Shown here: positions 60,576-64,000 of the stretch, piece by piece | How the letters are laid out: every line of letters starts with the position of its first letter | Position numbering within the stretch: position 1 is the first letter of the stretch | Assembly (NCBI GenBank): GCA_001630475.1 | Contig: KV419427.1 | Span: forward strand, 57,569-121,568 | Origin: Sistotremastrum niveocremeum HHB9708 | Lineage: Eukaryota > Basidiomycota > Agaricomycetes > Sistotremastrales > Sistotremastraceae | DNA: 64,000 bases | Reading direction: 5' to 3' | Translations under genes and position numbers: made by a program | The notes under the pieces: generated by a model | Database searches by the model: none | What the model was told of the DNA's origin: nothing | Seen by the model: only the letters and a program-made list of their open reading frames with translations

Positions 60576-63500
60576 GTCTTTTCCCTTCTCTGTTCCTTTT
60601 CTCTTTTTGCGTTGTGTTTTGTGTTTCGTGTTCGGTTGAGGTTTTGAGTTGGAGCTCGAGTTTGAGTACTAATTTCTTGGGCTGATGAAAAATTAATGTT
60701 AATGTGTTTGTATATGATCTTTTGATATCTCTTTTCGTTTCGACTAATTTTAATATGAATCCCTTGACTCTTCGACTCGAGTGATTATCATTTGATCGAT
60801 TTGGTTCGTAAAGATCGGCGCGGCGATGAAGGCACTGGACTGTATTATAATTACTGACATAGCAAGGAAGATCGGGTCACGACAGTAGAAAAAGTAGGAA
60901 GGGAAGATAAAGATCAAACATCACGAATTACTAGTAAGGCAAACAGTGATCAAAAGGGAGCGAACGACTGGGAGTCGAAAGTACAAACTCGGGATCGGCA
61001 AACTGACGCCGAGAGCAAAGCCCAAAGAGCGAAGCAATTGCAGAGTGAGAACGAGAGCGAAACGGAGAAAATACGAAGATCAGAGCGCATAAGTACTATT
61101 TCGATGGTGCCAAATCCGCGAAGGCTTGAGTTGGATGACAGCGGATCGAGGCCGACCAGATGTTTGAATAATTGATGATCACGTTGACGGTGAAGGCGTA
61201 TGTTGACTCGAGGATGCTCAGAAAGAGTATAGGTATGCCCGTGCCAGTGCTTGATGGAACCGCAGATTTAGGGATGAGTATGGGGAATCATAGAGAGGCT
61301 GCGTGAGCGAAGGTACTTGTTTTATCGCGCCGGCGAAGAAATGGATACTTGATGAGACGAGTGAGCAGTTGGATCACTCGAATAGGGGAACAGATGAAGT
61401 GGTGAACTGATCGTAGATATAAGCCTCATACTCTTCACGACTGAAGCGAGAGGGAAGACTTACATTGATATTAATATTGCACTGGTTCGTATGTTGGACG
61501 AAAACGGAAGCATTTTCGGTGAGTAGCCATTAATATTTGGAAAGTGAGATGGTCATGGCTTTTCGTGCTTCGTAGACTGATCGCAGTTGTGGACAGAAGC
61601 TTGGTTAAAATGAGATCAGTATCAAGGAAGGTAAATCGTGTCAATCGAAAAGACGAACATGGTAAAGCGGCATCTAGAACTACTTCTGTGTGATGACTCT
61701 CGGAGTCAGTCTCCTGGCCCACTCTCTGAGGCGATTTCGAAGCTAGGGTCAGTGTGCCGGGTCATCGATATCGATAGAATCAGGTTGACCAAAGATCTCG
61801 AGAGCAGAAGTTGTGCGTGCCACGACGCTGATGAGATCTATCAGCCAGATACTAGGCTAGGCAGACTCAATGAAGCAGAAGCGGTGGCACTTACTGGAAA
61901 TAAGCTAAACACAACACCTGCCGCCTACTCTGCACCGTCTATCCAAGGCTGGGCTACATGCAGCGCTGTTTTGCGGTCCAGTTTCTTTTCGATTTGACAG
62001 TCAAAAATTCAGTATCGGTCAAGTCATCGATTTCAATCGATTCGACATCGTGGCATGTCCTGGCCGTCGTCGTCGGGGTGATCAAGACCGCGATGGCTGA
62101 CAAAGCATAGTATTTGTGCATGTAGCTTGCTCATTCTTGCCAATCTGGCATCCCGCCCTGAAGAGCTCGATTTAAGCATACTGAACGACGGTCGTGGTCG
62201 GCGCAACAAACGATGACAATTCAGTGAAAACAAATCTGTCCATTGGATCCCTGATCTTTCCCTTAGGCGACTTCGTCACTCTCCTAGCCTGCCATGGCCA
62301 TTAATGCATTCGCGCTCTGTCGATCTTCGCGGTACTAATAGGCCCTGTCTTGCTGAGGTTGATTGTTTCGGCGACGCTCATGGACGCGCGCTCTAAGCTT
62401 ATTGACGGGCGAATAACGACTGCGAAACTCATGCTACGGCTCATCTCTTTGCGTGTGGCTCTCTCTTGTTCTGTCGTATCTCTGTACTCGCCTCCCTTAG
62501 TCCCTTTGTATCAGCCTCTGGACTTCTTAGCATTTGACATCGATCCCATGGTACACGGTCAAACTTTAAATCGGCGCCGGTGTATGCTATTGGCGACGAC
62601 ACAATCCTGCTCCCCGTCACGATATGCGGTGCTCCTACTGTCCATTTTCTTTTCGTCTTGCTTCTCTTCCTTAGAGATATCTGCAATGACGAGAGAGGTG
62701 TCCGCATGTTTGGCGTCCGCCCACTGAAACCGTGTTCGCTGTCGCTTGTACCCGTATGCGCCTCATACAGCATACTGTCAGTCTGTCCCCGAAAGCTAAG
62801 TGAGTAGGACGACACTGATCCAGTGCCAAGTCTCTGTCCTGAGCTTCAAGCGCCTTTCATTTGTCGTTGCCTCACGCTCGTCTCCAGAGTCATATTCTGT
62901 AACACGGCTCTGAAGAAATGGGCCGTCCAAGTGTACGTCCTTGATTCAAAAGCATTCCTGATTTAACTGAGCAATCGATACGCGTAGTACCCTGACGGTG
63001 ACGTTGAATCTTTCGCACGCCGACCATAACTTTGGAATCCGGGCTGTCGTATAGTCAGGTATCACGCTGGCCGGTGTCGACATTCTCTCATTCTTCGTCG
63101 ATATCATTCCTCATGCATACGAACACCATGGACACTCCCAGACGACCGTCATCTGTTCATTCCGTTCATTCCGAGATGAACGATTCGAGGTCGATGCTGA
63201 GCATGAGCCGACTGACACTTGATCTTCGCCGAGCTAAGAGTTTGGCGGCGATGGCAAGAGTGAAGATGAGCAAATCGATGGGCGATATATGTTCTCGTGG
63301 CCCGGAGTTCCTCATGCTTTGACTGTTGTTGGCTACTGGGGAAAGTCCGTGATTCCGGCCAAAGGACCTGCCTTCATGCAAGGCTTCAATACAGCAACCT
63401 CAAGCTTGGATGCCCTAACTTATGGCCGAGTTAGCTTCATCAGAAGCCTGCAATCACATTCCAATTGATATGGGCACAAACAATGCCACTCAGTGTAGGT

Positions 63501-63653
63501 AACTGTAGATTGTCTCTGTATTTTGATAGTCAACTTGGAGTCCTGACAAGTTCTTGCAATCTGAGTCTAGGGGTGCAGTGGATGAAGTTTCTATTATTTA
63601 TTGCAACATCAACCTGAAGTTGCTGGGTGTGAGAACAATACAAGACAGATCAA
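60576..63653. other. Intergenic region, no gene supported
   Basis: 3.1 kb. The 3' UTR of the velvet gene is at the left. Frames at 61638-61997, 62350-62815 and 63032-63381 overlap on both strands. The most protein-like is 63129-63322 plus (SRSMLSMSRLTLDLRRAKSL), a possible 3' exon, but it could not be extended. Confidence 0.35.
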
Positions 63654-64000
63654 TCACAATTCATGAGCCATGTCCAAGAACATCAGATGCCTATCTCCAT
63701 ATTTCACACACAAACAAGATCCATAAAAAGCCATTATTTGTAGACCCTGGTAGATGGGAGGCAACCACCATTTGGATGTTTGTTCATGATTGACAATCCA
63801 TCTTCCATCTTCACTGAAAAAGTACTGAGGGGCATCCACTTGAAAAGCCTTGAGATCAGAGGGTGTAGAGACTAAAATGCTATCATCCAACTCATATGGT
63901 TGGCTGATGTAGAGGTTGCTCGTAGATGCCGCACCAGTCTCGGCAACAGCCATCGGCACCGGAATATCTATCGCACACCATCAGGCACGTAGCCGCACGT
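63654..64000 (-). CDS. C-terminal end of a probable WD40/STAND-type protein (runs off the window)
   Basis: Minus-strand frame ending at 63654 encodes YISQPYELDDSILVSTPSDL, APQYFFSEDGRWIVNHEQ and WWLPPIYQGLQIMAFYGSCL, then VKYGDRHLMFLDMAHEL. This resembles the last blade and tail of WD40 repeats in basidiomycete NACHT/WD40 proteins (FSEDG.WI...WLPP). In-frame sequence upstream meets a stop near 63985, so an intron boundary (AG acceptor near 63970) or decay is needed. The stretch lies in CpG-free DNA, which suggests a silenced or decaying copy. No NACHT domain is visible in the window. Confidence 0.4.

Noticed and set aside
1-64000. CRISPR arrays, bacterial-type operons or ribosome binding sites
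   Set aside because: No regularly spaced repeats were seen, and the spliced genes show this is a eukaryotic chromosome.

Overview
The window looks like chromosomal DNA of a basidiomycete fungus, most likely an Agaricomycete. Every solid gene is cut by short introns (about 48-61 nt) with GT...AG ends and CTGAC/CTAAC-like branch sites. The families present are also characteristic: DUF6534 and DUF6535 membrane proteins, basidiomycete-type protein kinases, a TPR-like/F-box protein, a velvet regulator and a Zn(II)2Cys6 factor. I saw no CRISPR array, rRNA or tRNA.

Layout, left to right. 1-0.4 kb: edge fragment of a Ser/Thr-rich surface-type protein (minus). 2.1-4.3 kb: five-exon F-box/leucine-rich protein (plus). 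4.7-21.5 kb: five same-strand paralogues of a DUF6534 seven-helix-type membrane protein. One copy was read exon by exon and has 18 exons, four of them only 10-18 nt long; the small exons recur in every other copy where I checked. Conventional ORF finding breaks these genes into meaningless pieces. A perfect 133-bp inverted repeat lies in the spacer between copies four and five. 25.2-26.8 kb: a GPCR-like multi-helix protein (plus). 27.5-31.2 kb: two divergently transcribed protein kinases sharing a 345-bp promoter region; the plus-strand one carries an apparent one-base deletion between its glycine loop and its VAIK-type lysine. 32.8-35.8 kb: a 920-residue DUF6535 protein (minus), with a decayed kinase fragment just upstream.

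36.6-38.4 kb: a La RNA-binding protein, the clearest housekeeping gene. 40.4-44.4 kb: a ten-exon, 1147-residue Zn(II)2Cys6 transcription factor. 45.6-46.4 kb: a small three-exon gene of unknown function. 47.7-50.8 kb: four short non-autonomous hAT-like elements, each with terminal inverted repeats starting YARNG and a perfect 8-bp target duplication, inserted one after another into sequence that still reads as coding. 51.8-52.5 kb: an unrecognised spliced gene. 56.0-60.6 kb: a velvet-domain regulator with a 1150-residue Pro/Gln-rich and Arg/Asp/Glu-rich tail. 63.4-64 kb: the 3' end of a probable WD40/STAND-type protein inside a 492-bp stretch without a single CpG.

There is no operon logic. 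Stable nuclear functions (La, zinc-cluster factor, velvet) occupy 36-44 and 56-60 kb; membrane and signalling families that typically expand in Agaricomycetes (DUF6534, GPCR-like, kinases, DUF6535) occupy the left half. The most unusual content is the micro-exon-rich DUF6534 array and the stacked hAT-like insertions. Intron boundaries were placed by eye from splice consensus and reading-frame continuity, without transcript data.
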